Part shown: piece after piece, positions 18,544 to 27,027 of the stretch
Numbering within the stretch: position 1 is the first letter of the stretch
Layout: the number at the start of each line of letters is the position of its first letter
NCBI RefSeq assembly: GCF_016919725.2
Contig: NZ_JAJERH010000004.1
Coordinates: forward strand, 1 to 64,000
DNA from: Virgibacillus sp. AGTR
GTDB taxonomy: Bacteria > Bacillota > Bacilli > Bacillales > Amphibacillaceae
Length of the DNA stretch: 64,000 bases
Reading direction: 5' to 3'
Notes under the pieces: model-generated
What the model was told of the DNA's origin: nothing
Seen by the model: the letters and a program-made list of their open reading frames with translations, nothing else
Databases searched by the model: none
Made by a program: the position numbers and the translations under genes

Positions 18544-19023
18544 ATGAAAAATAAGAAAATGGTTTTTATTACCTCAATGTTAGCAATAATTGTATTGTCA
18601 ATAGGAACTTATTTTATTTTTGCAAATAATAACAAGGATAATATTGACAGTACAAGTAACAGTGTTAAATTGCCTATGGATGAAGATCCTTTAATAAATG
18701 CAAATGGATTAATAGGAAAGGAACATGAAGGAAAAGAAAATAAATATTATATTGTATATGTAGAACATAATGGAGGAGCATCTTCTTCATTCGTTCCTAA
18801 AAATTTAAATCCTGGTTATGAACCTGATTCTGATACACATGTAAGTATTTCATTTAATGATGATGGTACTGTTATAAATGATGGGAAAATAATCGTCATA
18901 AAAGATTATGAACTGTCTGATTCAAACAAAAATAAAATTAAAGAAATAACGGGAGATGGAAATTACGATAAGGCCTTAAAAGAAATTGAGGAAGGAATAA
19001 AAGAAGCTAGAAAAAATATTTAA
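18544..19023 (+). CDS. Small membrane-anchored or secreted protein of the bacteriocin cassette
   Basis: 159 residues: N-terminal membrane anchor or signal (MVFITSMLAIIVLSIGTYFI), no lipobox, then a hydrophilic outer domain with beta strands (YYIVYVEHNG) and an acidic helical tail. It starts 20 nt after the membrane gene with its own GGAGG, so it is translationally linked. It may be an immunity accessory resembling YxeA-type proteins, but I cannot confirm that family. Confidence 0.55.
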   Translation: MKNKKMVFITSMLAIIVLSIGTYFIFANNNKDNIDSTSNSVKLPMDEDPLINANGLIGKEHEGKENKYYIVYVEHNGGASSSFVPKNLNPGYEPDSDTHVSISFNDDGTVINDGKIIVIKDYELSDSNKNKIKEITGDGNYDKALKEIEEGIKEARKNI

Positions 19024-19086
19024 AAGTATTACATCCTAATTAAGTGATGGCTTATATTAGGATACTTTTAAGGTATTATCGATTAG

Positions 19087-19159
19087 TATAGAGGTGGTAT
19101 TGATTAAGCAACAATTTGGTATTCGTACTAATAATTTATAAGAGAAGAATCCATTTTGA
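19087..19159 (+). repeat. 73-bp direct repeat, right copy
   Basis: Second copy of 14402-14474 with one mismatch (19099 A versus 14414 T). Here the repeat runs on into a complete terminator hairpin, so this is probably the original junction downstream of the secreted-protein gene. Confidence 0.9.
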
Positions 19160-19186
19160 TTATAATTTTCAAAATGGATTCTTTGT
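19146..19186 (+). terminator. Rho-independent terminator
   Basis: AGAATCCATTTTGA pairs with TCAAAATGGATTCT around an AT loop, followed by TTGTGTTTTT. The left arm is part of the 73-bp repeat. Confidence 0.75.
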
Positions 19187-19241
19187 GTTTTTCCACAATA
19201 TTAAAGATAACTTAATGATTTTTTGATAAATCTTTATTCAT

Positions 19242-19922
19242 CTATTTTGTATCTTGAAAAGGGTTTTCATTAAAGTAATTATCAAGCTCGTGTAATATAT
19301 TGTGAATATCATTTAATTTTTTGTTCCCAATTATCACATCTTCTTTTATTGCTTGATTAGTTAGTTTTATTACCTCTTGAAGCTGTTCTTCTTTTTCACC
19401 TTCATACTTAATCTTGCTTAAACTTTCATTAATGCTTTCCAATATGCTTTTGACTTCCTCTTTCCCAAGTGGTTCTCCTTTATTATCAACGCTCGTATTA
19501 TTTGTAAGACCTGCAGAGGCAAGATGAGCCATATATAGATGAAAATTAGAAGAATATTCTGCTGGGTTAGCCTTCCCCCCAACAGTTAAATATTCTTCTG
19601 CTTCATCAGAGGATAGTTTCTCCTTTTTTTGTTGTTCATCAACATATTCTTTGTGTGACTGAATAGGTCCACCAGAATTTACTCCACCATTATTTAAGAA
19701 ATTAGTTTTATCCCCGCTAGTAATACCAATTCCTATAAAAATTAAAGCTGCTACTATAGCCGCTGTAATTATTTTTGGAAATAAATGATACATTCGATTA
19801 CGATGCGGATTTGATTTACCGTTTCTAATTCTCTCTAATATTTCATGTTTATCCACCCCTGTGAAAGAGGTAGGGATTTTATTCTCAATGTCAGTATTTA
19901 AATTTTCTAATCGTTTATTCAT
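19242..19922 (-). CDS. Membrane anti-sigma factor (predicted)
   Basis: 226 residues: an N-terminal cytosolic ~45 residues, one membrane helix (IITAAIVAALIFIGIGIT), then an outer domain rich in Lys and Glu. It lies 6 nt downstream of the ECF sigma gene on the same strand. A single-pass protein next to an ECF sigma is the usual arrangement of sigma/anti-sigma pairs. No zinc-binding HxxxCxxC motif is present, so the call depends on context and topology. Confidence 0.7.
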   Translation of the reverse strand: MNKRLENLNTDIENKIPTSFTGVDKHEILERIRNGKSNPHRNRMYHLFPKIITAAIVAALIFIGIGITSGDKTNFLNNGGVNSGGPIQSHKEYVDEQQKKEKLSSDEAEEYLTVGGKANPAEYSSNFHLYMAHLASAGLTNNTSVDNKGEPLGKEEVKSILESINESLSKIKYEGEKEEQLQEVIKLTNQAIKEDVIIGNKKLNDIHNILHELDNYFNENPFQDTK

Positions 19923-19928
19923 TATTAA

Positions 19929-20504
19929 TCATCGCTCCTTATTATGAAGGTTTTTTAACTTATCACGTCCTCTAAGCAATCTTGTTCGTACAGTCGGTTC
20001 CTTCACATTCAAAATATAACTAATTTCTTTAATTGATAAATCCTTAAGATAATACAGCACAATAATTTCTCTATACTTTACGGATAGCTTCATTACACTA
20101 TCTAATAGCTCTTGTGCTTCCTCTTTTTTTATTGTGAAATCTATAGGATTTTCAACTTGTATTTTTGAAATATGAACTGAATTTGTTAATGTATCTTTTA
20201 ACTTTTTATTTCGAAATTGCCACTTTCTTAAATAATCTTTACATTTATTTATTGCAATTGAATAAATCCAACTTTTTAATGATGATTTACCTTTAAAAGT
20301 ATCTAACTTTTGGTGAATAGTAATGAATACTTCTTGTGTAATATCATCTGTATCAGCTGTATTTTTAACGTATGTGTAAATTAATTTTTTAATTTCATCC
20401 CCATATGCATCCATAATGTTTTCAATTACCTCTGTTGAATCCTTTTGAAAAATAGCAATGTCCTGCTGTTCGTAAAATTGATGAGAATCTTCCGAGAAGA
20501 ACAC
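19929..20504 (-). CDS. ECF-type RNA polymerase sigma factor
   Basis: 191 residues from a GTG start at 20504, which has AAAGGAGGG 6 nt upstream; the longer frame to 20528 overlaps that site. Region 2 (LIYTYVKNTADTDDITQEVFI, FKGKSSLKSWIYSIAINKCKD) and region 4 (LSVKYREIIVLYYLKDLSIKE, VKEPTVRTRLLRGRDKLK) are both clear. It probably directs transcription of its own operon and perhaps of the small secreted or structural genes nearby, under control of the membrane protein downstream. Confidence 0.88.
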   Translation of the reverse strand: MFFSEDSHQFYEQQDIAIFQKDSTEVIENIMDAYGDEIKKLIYTYVKNTADTDDITQEVFITIHQKLDTFKGKSSLKSWIYSIAINKCKDYLRKWQFRNKKLKDTLTNSVHISKIQVENPIDFTIKKEEAQELLDSVMKLSVKYREIIVLYYLKDLSIKEISYILNVKEPTVRTRLLRGRDKLKNLHNKER

Positions 20505-20540
20505 ATTTATCCCTCCTTTTTTTAACACCTCTATATATAA

Positions 20541-20567
20541 GACGTAATGATTTCTAAACGTAGTTCA
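20541..20567 (-). promoter_or_regulatory. Candidate ECF promoter of the sigma/anti-sigma operon
   Basis: On the minus strand TGAACT and CGTC are separated by 17 nt, upstream of the sigma gene. This fits the ECF consensus (TGAAC-like -35, CGTC-like -10) and suggests autoregulation. Confidence 0.55.
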
Positions 20568-20755
20568 AAATTCAAGAATAATTCTGGAATAATCAATTAA
20601 AAACAACTTCCTATGTAATAAACTATTATTTTTAGTTCATATTTTTCTTACTTAATTAGGCACCGAAGCAACTAAAAAGACAGTTATATTATTGGTACAA
20701 CCTTAGAACATGTTATTTAAGGTTTAACAATAACGTATTGAGAGGAGGTAAAAAA

Positions 20756-21112
20756 ATGGCTCATTTTTCATATGAAGCAAACCATGATTGGGGAATCGCT
20801 GATAAGTGGATTGCCATCAATGGGAGTACAGATTACAATGTCTATTCAGAAAATGCAACAACTATCGATTTTGAAATGAGCAAGATATACTCTACTTACG
20901 TGTATAGAGTGTATTATACACTTTGTGCAGAATGGTATAACGGTAGCTATTGGGAATGTGTAGACATGCAAGACGGTTACTTTGATAAAAGAGTTACAAA
21001 ACATATCTATCTAAAGGGTAAGCCAGCAGGTAATTATCGTATGCGTGCTTATATCACCTACAACGGTAGTAATTCTCAAAATATCACACCGGCATTCTTA
21101 GTAAGACGGTAA
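20756..21112 (+). CDS. Small beta-rich protein without signal peptide
   Basis: 118 residues from ATG 20756 after AGAGGAGG. Rich in Tyr, Asn and Thr with strand-like repeats (YSTYVYRVYYTLCAEWYNGS, NYRMRAYITYNGS) and two Cys. It resembles small all-beta secreted or toxin-like proteins but lacks a signal peptide. It is transcribed divergently from the ECF operon and may be one of its targets. Not recognised. Confidence 0.6.
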   Translation: MAHFSYEANHDWGIADKWIAINGSTDYNVYSENATTIDFEMSKIYSTYVYRVYYTLCAEWYNGSYWECVDMQDGYFDKRVTKHIYLKGKPAGNYRMRAYITYNGSNSQNITPAFLVRR

Positions 21113-21223
21113 TATCCATAAAAGGGGGATGGAATTATAAAAATCAATGTATAAATTTTTAGCAGTCTTTTATAAGAATCCCCTAAATTATATCTAGCAG
21201 AAAATATAATAACACTTTAAAAT

Positions 21224-21262
21224 GCGGTCTTTCCACGTTAATTCTGAGGGAAGACCGCTAAA
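21224..21262 (+). terminator. Hairpin terminator
   Basis: GCGGTCTTTCC pairs with GGGAAGACCGC (one mismatch), about 110 nt after the preceding stop codon. The T tract is weak (TAAATTTG). Confidence 0.55.
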
Positions 21263-21389
21263 TTTGTTGAAAAAAAAGATGAAAAATCAACAAACATAAT
21301 ACTAATTACTAATAAGCGTTAGTTTGTATTAGCCAATATGTACTAACAGAGTGATAGTATCTTTTATCTGTAAAATCTAAATTCTATAG

Positions 21390-21854
21390 TTACTCAAGAA
21401 ATAAAAGACCATTTAATGAGATTAATAGTTTATTTAGGACTTGTTTTCTTATATTGAAAATATATTTTTCACTATAACCTAATTCTAAAGAAGTTTGTAT
21501 AATAGAATAGTTTTCAATATAACGACAAACAACAAAATTATAATCTATTTCATTTAATTCTTCTATCGCTTCGTCAATTGAATTAACGATAACTCTATAA
21601 TAAAACAGGTATTCGCATAATTTAATTGCTTTTTCTTTAGATATGTTGTCTAAAGTAGTTTCTTGCTCAAGGGATAATCTAAAGTTCTTATTGAAACAGC
21701 TATTTTTATATTTAACTATTAATTCTGGTACTAGAAATTCTAATTGTTTTTGTAAATTTCTTATTGCTGATTTATATATTTTATAATTTTTCAAATGGCT
21801 TTCTAACTTCTTTAAGTTCTGTTTATGTATAATTTCCTTACTGCTTTTTACCAA
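21390..21854 (-). CDS. ArpU/sigma-70-region-4-like transcriptional regulator
   Basis: 154 residues. The C-terminal half has the phage ArpU/RinA pattern: IDEAIEELNEIDYNFVVCRY followed by an HTH-like ENYSIIQTSLELGYSEKYIF. The N-terminal half is coiled-coil-like (KKLESHLKNYKIYKSAI). The same organisation, on the opposite strand, is seen in the gene at 22329, so the two are divergent paralogues. Such proteins usually control late phage or conjugation genes. Confidence 0.6.
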   Translation of the reverse strand: MVKSSKEIIHKQNLKKLESHLKNYKIYKSAIRNLQKQLEFLVPELIVKYKNSCFNKNFRLSLEQETTLDNISKEKAIKLCEYLFYYRVIVNSIDEAIEELNEIDYNFVVCRYIENYSIIQTSLELGYSEKYIFNIRKQVLNKLLISLNGLLFLE

Positions 21855-22328
21855 AATAAGGTCCCCCTTCTAAATGTTGATTCAATTACAATAATAATTA
21901 AATTATTAATTTCAAAGTTTTAACAAAGTATGAAAAAAATGCAAAATATGTCGAGGGGGTTATAGTCTAAGTGCTATAATAAATACAAAGGGGGTGGTAT
22001 CTTAATTAGCAATCGTAGTCTAAAACAGTATAAAATTATGAATAGGAGTCAATAATATAAGACAAATAAATTTAATCAAAATTAAAAGGCATGAGTCCAA
22101 TACAATACCGAACTCATACCCTAGAAGGCTAATTATTTTGTAAAATCTTATGGCTGATTATTTGTTTTATCATTCTTCAAATGGAATTCTATTTTAAAAA
22201 TTCCCGCGTAGTTTATTTTCTCAAAAATCAAATACTTCTAATTGAATAGTTGTTCTGTCAATAAGTTTTACAAATCAACGAGTGAAATTAATTGAGATAT
22301 TATAATAAATACAAAGGCTGATAGGTGA
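21855..22328. promoter_or_regulatory. Divergent regulatory region with duplicated promoter-like box
   Basis: The 17-bp sequence TATAATAAATACAAAGG is present twice (21975-21991 and 22301-22317). The second copy is directly upstream of the 22329 gene, and the first has an extended -10 (TGC before TATAAT). GGGGGTGG follows the first copy without a good start codon. An inverted repeat (GCATGAGT/ACTCAT) lies near 22089-22118. No further gene is supported. Confidence 0.45.
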
Positions 22329-22739
22329 ATGCGAAAATCCAAACAAAGAAAAATAAAAATTATTGAACATTATCTGTATAATTTTAACAATTATAAAATC
22401 GCTCAAAAAAATTTATTAAATCAATTAGAACTTCTGACTTCTTGTAGTAACGATTTTTTGACTGATCATGTATCGCAACGGCCTGAAAAATGCATACGTA
22501 GTCTTGTAAGTCGATATGAAAAAACTACGTTCATTGTTAATACAGTTGAATCTTGTTTAGAAAGATTAAATAATAAAGAAAAAGAGTTTATTCACTACCG
22601 TTATTACAAAAACTTATCTGTAGATAGAATCTCTCGAATAATTGATTGCAGTCAGTCTTCCGTATTTCTATTAAGACGTAACACAATGGATAAACTGCTG
22701 TTTAATCTGAACAATTATAAATTAGAAAACGATTCATGA
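22329..22739 (+). CDS. ArpU/sigma-70-region-4-like transcriptional regulator, second copy
   Basis: 136 residues. Shares the scheme of the 21390-21854 protein: N-terminal helix (KIIEHYLYNFNNYKIAQKN), a middle ESCLERLNNKEKEFIHYRYY, then an HTH-like NLSVDRISRIIDCSQSSVF. The two proteins are divergently oriented. The start has a weak ribosome binding site (GATAGGTG). Confidence 0.6.
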   Translation: MRKSKQRKIKIIEHYLYNFNNYKIAQKNLLNQLELLTSCSNDFLTDHVSQRPEKCIRSLVSRYEKTTFIVNTVESCLERLNNKEKEFIHYRYYKNLSVDRISRIIDCSQSSVFLLRRNTMDKLLFNLNNYKLENDS

Positions 22740-22817
22740 ATTTTATCACTATCTTTTAATATAAACAATTCACTCCAATTTTCTATTAGATCTCTTTACA
22801 TAGCCCTGAAAAGTGTA

Positions 22818-22846
22818 ATAAAAAAAGGAAACGCTAAGCGATTCCT
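22818..22846 (-). terminator. Terminator of the AbrB-like gene
   Basis: On the minus strand GGAATCGC-TTA-GCGTTTCC is followed by seven T, about 15 nt past the stop codon. Confidence 0.7.
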
Positions 22847-22862
22847 GTACTGTTGAACTCTT

Positions 22863-23120
22863 TTAGAGATATTTTTTGAGAATTTCTTTTCCTTTCTGGC
22901 TTATATACTGACCACCAGGTAATTCTATATTCTCGTCACTTATTTCTCCAGTAATAAAACATGTCTTACTTGCTTTGTATTTCTGCAGGATAACTCGTTC
23001 TTCATCTACGAAAATCTCTAAGGGATCTTTTACCTGTATGTCTAAACTTCTGCGCAACTCTATTGGGAGAACAACTCGGCCTAATTCATCCACTTTCCTT
23101 ACAATGCCGGTACTTTTCAT
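22863..23120 (-). CDS. AbrB-family transition-state regulator
   Basis: 85 residues: N-terminal swapped-hairpin domain (MKSTGIVRKVDELGRVVLPI, ELRRSLDIQVKDPLEIFVDE) with the conserved GRVVLPIELR motif, and a C-terminal CFITGEISDENIELPGG module as in B. cereus-group AbrB paralogues. It binds AT-rich promoters. Good match in length and sequence; plasmid copies are common in this group. Confidence 0.92.
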   Translation of the reverse strand: MKSTGIVRKVDELGRVVLPIELRRSLDIQVKDPLEIFVDEERVILQKYKASKTCFITGEISDENIELPGGQYISQKGKEILKKYL

Positions 23121-23369
23121 TATGTGCGCCCCTTTCTCTTACAAATATCTTTACCCTATTCGTACAATAAAAAGACAATAAAGTAATGTATTTACAGTTT
23201 AATAGAAAAAGAGACGAAAGCCAAGAAACTTAATTGTTTTTTCTTTATACGAAAGTCGCGCCAAGCGAAACCAGTAAAGTATGTGAACGTAAAAGCTGAT
23301 ACAATCAACGCTAGTTCCCCTTTATTTAAGTATAGGGTTTTTCTTTTTGTAAAGGAGGTCTTTAGTAGT

Positions 23370-23609
23370 ATGAACGTCAACGATTTAAGCTATCGACTAA
23401 AGAATGTACTATGGTCAGATGCGGCACTCACTCTAATACCCGGTTTCGGATGGAATGACGGACGATGTCGCTCCCTCATGAAAGCTTTTATTTTATGGCT
23501 TGGATCAAATAATTTACATACGTATCAAATTGTGAAATCGCCGCAGCAATACCATTCTCGGGTCATTAAAGAAGTAGCTTTCCTCACCCGTTGCAGAGGC
23601 AACCGATAA
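23370..23609 (+). CDS. N-terminal piece of an unidentified gene fused to the rtcB relic
   Basis: About 79 residues from ATG 23370 with AAAGGAGG upstream (MNVNDLSYRLKNVLWSDAAL, then IPGFGWNDGRCRSLM). The sequence looks like a genuine protein start, but it stops at a TAA and the same frame then continues as rtcB-like sequence. It is likely a gene start truncated by the recombination that brought in the rtcB fragment. Confidence 0.45.
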   Translation: MNVNDLSYRLKNVLWSDAALTLIPGFGWNDGRCRSLMKAFILWLGSNNLHTYQIVKSPQQYHSRVIKEVAFLTRCRGNR

Positions 23610-24371
23610 AACATAGGAAGCCAAAAGGAGGAATATGAACTTGAAGATAAGGTTGTTCTTGTCATTCATTCCGGTTCACGTCATTTAGGGAAACAAATTG
23701 CGGAATACTACCAAAATCGGGCTTATGATGAACTAATGAATCTAAAAGATAAGAAACAGGAAATCATCACACGATTAAAGTCAGAAGGTCGAGAACGCGA
23801 TATTCATGAAGCCTTACGAGGCATCAAAAATCCAAAAATCAGCAAACAACTCGCCTATTTAGAGGGTGATAGCTTTAACGATTACATGAAAGATATGAAG
23901 ATAGCACAGTAATATGCGCTATTAAATAGAAAAGCCATGGTGAACGAAATTGTTACTCGAATGGGGTGGAATTTAGTGGATGGGTTCACGACAATCCACA
24001 ATTATATCGATATGGACAATATGATACTTCGAAAAGGCGCTATTTCCGCACAGGCAGGAGAACGAGTCATCATCCCGATCAACATGAGAGACGGATCTAT
24101 TATTGCCACGGGTAAAGGTAATGAAGACTGGAACTTCTCGGGTCCTCATGGGGCAGGTCGAGTGCTAAGCCGTTCGAGAGCAAAAGAACAGTTAAACTTA
24201 GAGGAATTTACAAAAACAATGGAAGGTGTGTGGTCTTCGAGTGTAAGTGAGAGCACCTTAGACGAGTCACCAATGGCATACAAACCAATCGATGAAATCA
24301 TAGATAGCATCGATGGTTCAGTTGAAATCAACCACATCGTAAAACCTTTATATAATTTCAAAGCCAACTAG
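23610..24371 (+). pseudogene. rtcB: rtcB RNA ligase, truncated and with a nonsense codon
   Basis: The frame reads the C-terminal two thirds of RtcB: VVLVIHSGSRHLGKQIAEYY, an in-frame TAA at 23910-23912 (KIAQ*YALLNRKAM), then HNYIDMDNMILRKGAIS, the guanylylation-region motif FSGPHGAGRVLSRSRA and the end. The N-terminal domain is absent. RtcB joins 2',3'-cyclic phosphate and 5'-OH RNA ends using GTP. This copy lacks essential parts, so it is very likely inactive unless the 23937 restart has some other use. Confidence 0.85.
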
Positions 24372-24416
24372 CATTGTTCGAATATCCTTGCGAACTTAAA
24401 TATTACTAACACAGCG

Positions 24417-24446
24417 AAACCCTCTTTAATTAAAAGGGGGTTTTTC
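24417..24446 (+). terminator. Terminator after the rtcB relic
   Basis: AAACCCTCTTT pairs with AAAGGGGGTTT around AATT (one G-T/mismatch), followed by TTTCTTTT. Confidence 0.8.
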
Positions 24447-24577
24447 TTTTGTAACCAGGCGCCACGCAATTTACGCCTACGTAAAACCGCCTTAAAGGCC
24501 GTCGCGCCTAATGCGCAACCGAAAAAGCGAGTGACGATTCTACCTAAGAACGTGAAAAAAACGCAAAAGGAGTGTAC

Positions 24578-24925
24578 ATGATGGCCATAAAAGTAGTGAT
24601 CGTAAAAGTAGACGAGGAAGAACTTGAAAGAAATAATCCAGATAGCAGCTTTGAAGAGGAAATGGGCTGGGTTGAAGAAAGCGGTCTTCACATGCAGAAT
24701 TCTATTGATATCCCAATAGAAGCAGAAAACCATGACCCAATCGAAACAGCGTGGATTATGAGTGAGATCAATCAACAAATCGAACATCTCAAAGAATCCG
24801 ATGAAATCACGGATATCACACCGGAAAACTATATCAAAATCGTAAAAGAAATCCAAGGTAACTACGAGCCCATTGAACAAGATATGATTTGGAAAATCAA
24901 CGATATTTTGGGTGTCAAGCAGTAA
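24578..24925 (+). CDS. Acidic hypothetical protein
   Basis: 115 residues from ATG 24578, 6 nt after AAAGGAG. Very acidic, with a beta-strand start (MMAIKVVIVKVDEEEL) and helices around ETAWIMSEINQQIEHL. The stretch just upstream (24455-24577) is open in another frame with basic residues (KKRVTILPKNVKKTQKE) and ends at the overlapping ATGA, so a 5'-truncated partner may precede it. Not recognised. Confidence 0.6.
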   Translation: MMAIKVVIVKVDEEELERNNPDSSFEEEMGWVEESGLHMQNSIDIPIEAENHDPIETAWIMSEINQQIEHLKESDEITDITPENYIKIVKEIQGNYEPIEQDMIWKINDILGVKQ

Positions 24926-25099
24926 TCGCCAAAAAACTATGCTGAAATACGATTGCACCTCCCCGCTAAACTAGGGTAGAGATGCATCGTCCTTTTTTTT
25001 AGTATTTTTTCACTCGAACATTGAGCGATAATGCATTAAAACGCTGAATTATCAGTCGTTTAATATTATAATCACACTATAGAAAAGAGGTGAAATGAC

Positions 25100-26251
25100 A
25101 TGAACGTTCACAAAGCATACAAGTTTCGTATCTATCCGAATAAGTCTCAAGAAACGCTTATTATGAAAACAATCGGTTGTTCCCGTTTTGTATTTAATCA
25201 TTTCTTGGCGAAATGGAATCACACGTATCAGGAGAAAGGGAAGGGTTTGACGTATAACACTTGTTCTTCACAATTACCCCAACTGAAAAAAGAGTTGAAA
25301 TGGTTAAAAGAAGTGGATAGCGTTGCGCTTCAATCATCGCTAAAAAACTTAGCTGATTCGTATGCGCGTTTCTTTAAAATGCAAAACAAAGCGCCTCGGT
25401 TTAAATCTAAAAAGAATAACGTGCAATCTTATACAACGAAATGTACGAACGGCAATATTACGCTTATAGACAGCAAAATTAAGCTACCCAAACTAGGCTT
25501 AATCAAATTTGCGAAAAGTCGGGAGGTCGAAGGACGTATCATAAGCGCAACGATCCGACGCAATCCAAGCAATAAATATTTTGTCTCTATTTTAGTTGAG
25601 ACCGATGTGCAATCCTTCGAAAAGACGGATTCCGTTGTTGGTATAGATGTAGGGCTAAAAGATTTCGCTATTTTGTCAGACGGAACAATACACAAGAATC
25701 CTAAGTATTTCCGCACATTAGAAAAGAAATTAGCAAAGGCTCAACGTGTTTTGTCAAGACGAAAAGAACTAGCGATAAAGCAAAAACGAAAATTGAGCGA
25801 AGCAAAAAACTATCAAAAACAAAAACGAAACGTTGCCCGCATTCATGAGAAGATCTCGAACAAGCGAGCGGACTACTTGCATAAAATTTCTACTGAAATT
25901 ATCAAAAATCACGATATTATCGGTATTGAAGACTTGCAGGTGTCTAACATGCTTAAAAATCATAAATTAGCAAAAGTCATTAGCGAAGTGAGCTGGTCAC
26001 AATTTAGATCCATGCTTGAATATAAAGCGGAATGGTACGGCAAGCAAGTCGTTGCAGTATCGAGAACATTCGCAAGTTCACAACTATGTTCGTGCTGTGG
26101 TTATCAACATAAAGACGTTAAGAATCTTGCATTGCGTGAATGGGATTGCCCACAATGCCATGCGCATCATGATCGAGATATTAACGCAAGTATAAATCTT
26201 AAAAACGAAGCCATGCGGCTTCTAACTGCGGGGACCGCAGGGATAGCCTAA
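25100..26251 (+). CDS. tnpB: TnpB RNA-guided nuclease
   Basis: 383 residues. N-terminal [17 protein letters not shown], RuvC-I Asp in [12 protein letters not shown] (~182), RuvC-II Glu in [12 protein letters not shown] (~277), zinc ribbon CSCCG...CPQC (~331-353) and RuvC-III Asp in [12 protein letters not shown] (~357). All catalytic residues are present, so it is likely active. TnpB cuts DNA guided by a right-end RNA (omega/reRNA) and helps the element persist. Start supported by AAAAGAGG. Confidence 0.92.
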   Translation: MNVHKAYKFRIYPNKSQETLIMKTIGCSRFVFNHFLAKWNHTYQEKGKGLTYNTCSSQLPQLKKELKWLKEVDSVALQSSLKNLADSYARFFKMQNKAPRFKSKKNNVQSYTTKCTNGNITLIDSKIKLPKLGLIKFAKSREVEGRIISATIRRNPSNKYFVSILVETDVQSFEKTDSVVGIDVGLKDFAILSDGTIHKNPKYFRTLEKKLAKAQRVLSRRKELAIKQKRKLSEAKNYQKQKRNVARIHEKISNKRADYLHKISTEIIKNHDIIGIEDLQVSNMLKNHKLAKVISEVSWSQFRSMLEYKAEWYGKQVVAVSRTFASSQLCSCCGYQHKDVKNLALREWDCPQCHAHHDRDINASINLKNEAMRLLTAGTAGIA

Positions 26252-26279
26252 CGCATAACTTTCGGTTACGAAGGTGTTC
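26100..26279 (+). ncRNA. Putative omega (re)RNA overlapping the tnpB 3' end
   Basis: Known family biology places the guide RNA scaffold across the tnpB 3' end and right end. Here CTGCGG/CCGCAG (near 26225-26240) and GTAACC-type pairing around 26260 give hairpins right at the expected place. The guide would be the DNA beyond the right end, i.e. the helicase relic. Boundaries are approximate. Confidence 0.4.
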
Positions 26280-26621
26280 TTAGGAATCTCCATCTTCATT
26301 TTTTGTCAAAAGTAAGGTGGAGTAGTTCAAAGTGGCCGTAGCATAAAGTAGGGATCGTTTATTAAATGTTTTATTTCTCATTTCACTTAATACAGGAACT
26401 AACGCTCCCAGCGATTTCCCTGTACCTACTGGTGCTTCAATAACCATCACGTTATCTGTATTGTCATCTTGGATAAAATTAGCAATATCCATTACCATTT
26501 GTATTTACGAAGTCCTTTTTGAAATTGATTTGTAATAGTTTGGTATCTTTTCTTCGAAGTATTTAAAAATCTCCTCGTACTTTTGAAATGGATAATCCGT
26601 TTTAAGTGATAGCAAAAAGAG
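26280..26621 (-). pseudogene. DinG-like helicase, N-terminal fragment with nonsense codon
   Basis: Reading leftwards: TDYPFQKYEEIFKYFEEKIP, then SISKRTS, an in-frame TAA (26505-26507, probably a former CAA), IQMVMDIANFIQ, and Walker A in VIEAPVGTGKSLGALVPVL. The protein stops at the presumed TnpB element end. The layout (short lead, then Q motif, then GTGKS) is that of XPD/DinG-type helicases. Most of the gene is missing. Confidence 0.65.
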
Positions 26622-27027
26622 CTAGGAGGTCCGTTGCTTATATCGTGCGTGTGTGGTGAGAGTGGTTTACGGTACGATATATGTATATAGGATAATGTCG
26701 CAAGGAGTATGCATTAAATGAAACACAATACGTGCATATAGTTCAATAAGGTATGTCATATTGAATGCGCAAAAGACCTAGCTACCCAATTCTCGTCGCA
26801 ACCCAATAGAATAAACGATTAGTTACTTCTGATCCACCCCTTTTCTTCGGTGAGATTGCCGGAGAGAGGGTCTCTTTTTGTGTATCAGACCGGGGGATTT
26901 TCGGCAAAACCAGATAACCAAAAAGCTTTTCGGTCAGGTAATTGTGGACAACAAACCCACGGTTGCTATGCGCAACCCAGTGAAAAATCCGAAGCGAAAA
27001 TCTTTAAAAAATAAGGAGCGATTAATT
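26622..27027. repeat. Non-coding region with palindromic TATCG/CGATA and GCATA motifs
   Basis: Contains several motifs of the type seen in the larger array at 29.53-29.96 kb (TATCGTGCG, CGATATATG, GTATGCAT, GTGCATATAG). A frame joined to the 27028 gene runs from 26878 but lacks a start signal. No gene is supported. Confidence 0.35.

Larger units (their letters stand above)
24950..26279 (+). mobile_element. IS200/IS605-group element carrying only tnpB
   Basis: One tnpB gene without tnpA. The left flank (24930-25095) is AT-rich with small hairpins. The right end is placed near 26280 because a broken helicase gene begins there on the opposite strand. Exact ends and target site cannot be fixed without relatives. 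Such elements move only if a Y1 transposase is supplied in trans. Confidence 0.6.

Noticed and set aside
23283-23369. Longer start for the 23370 gene
   Set aside because: AAAGGAGG lies at the correct distance from ATG 23370; the upstream 29 codons contain no ribosome binding site before them.
24455-24577. Separate gene upstream of 24578
   Set aside because: Open and basic but without a start codon after the terminator at 24446. At most a truncated 3' end.
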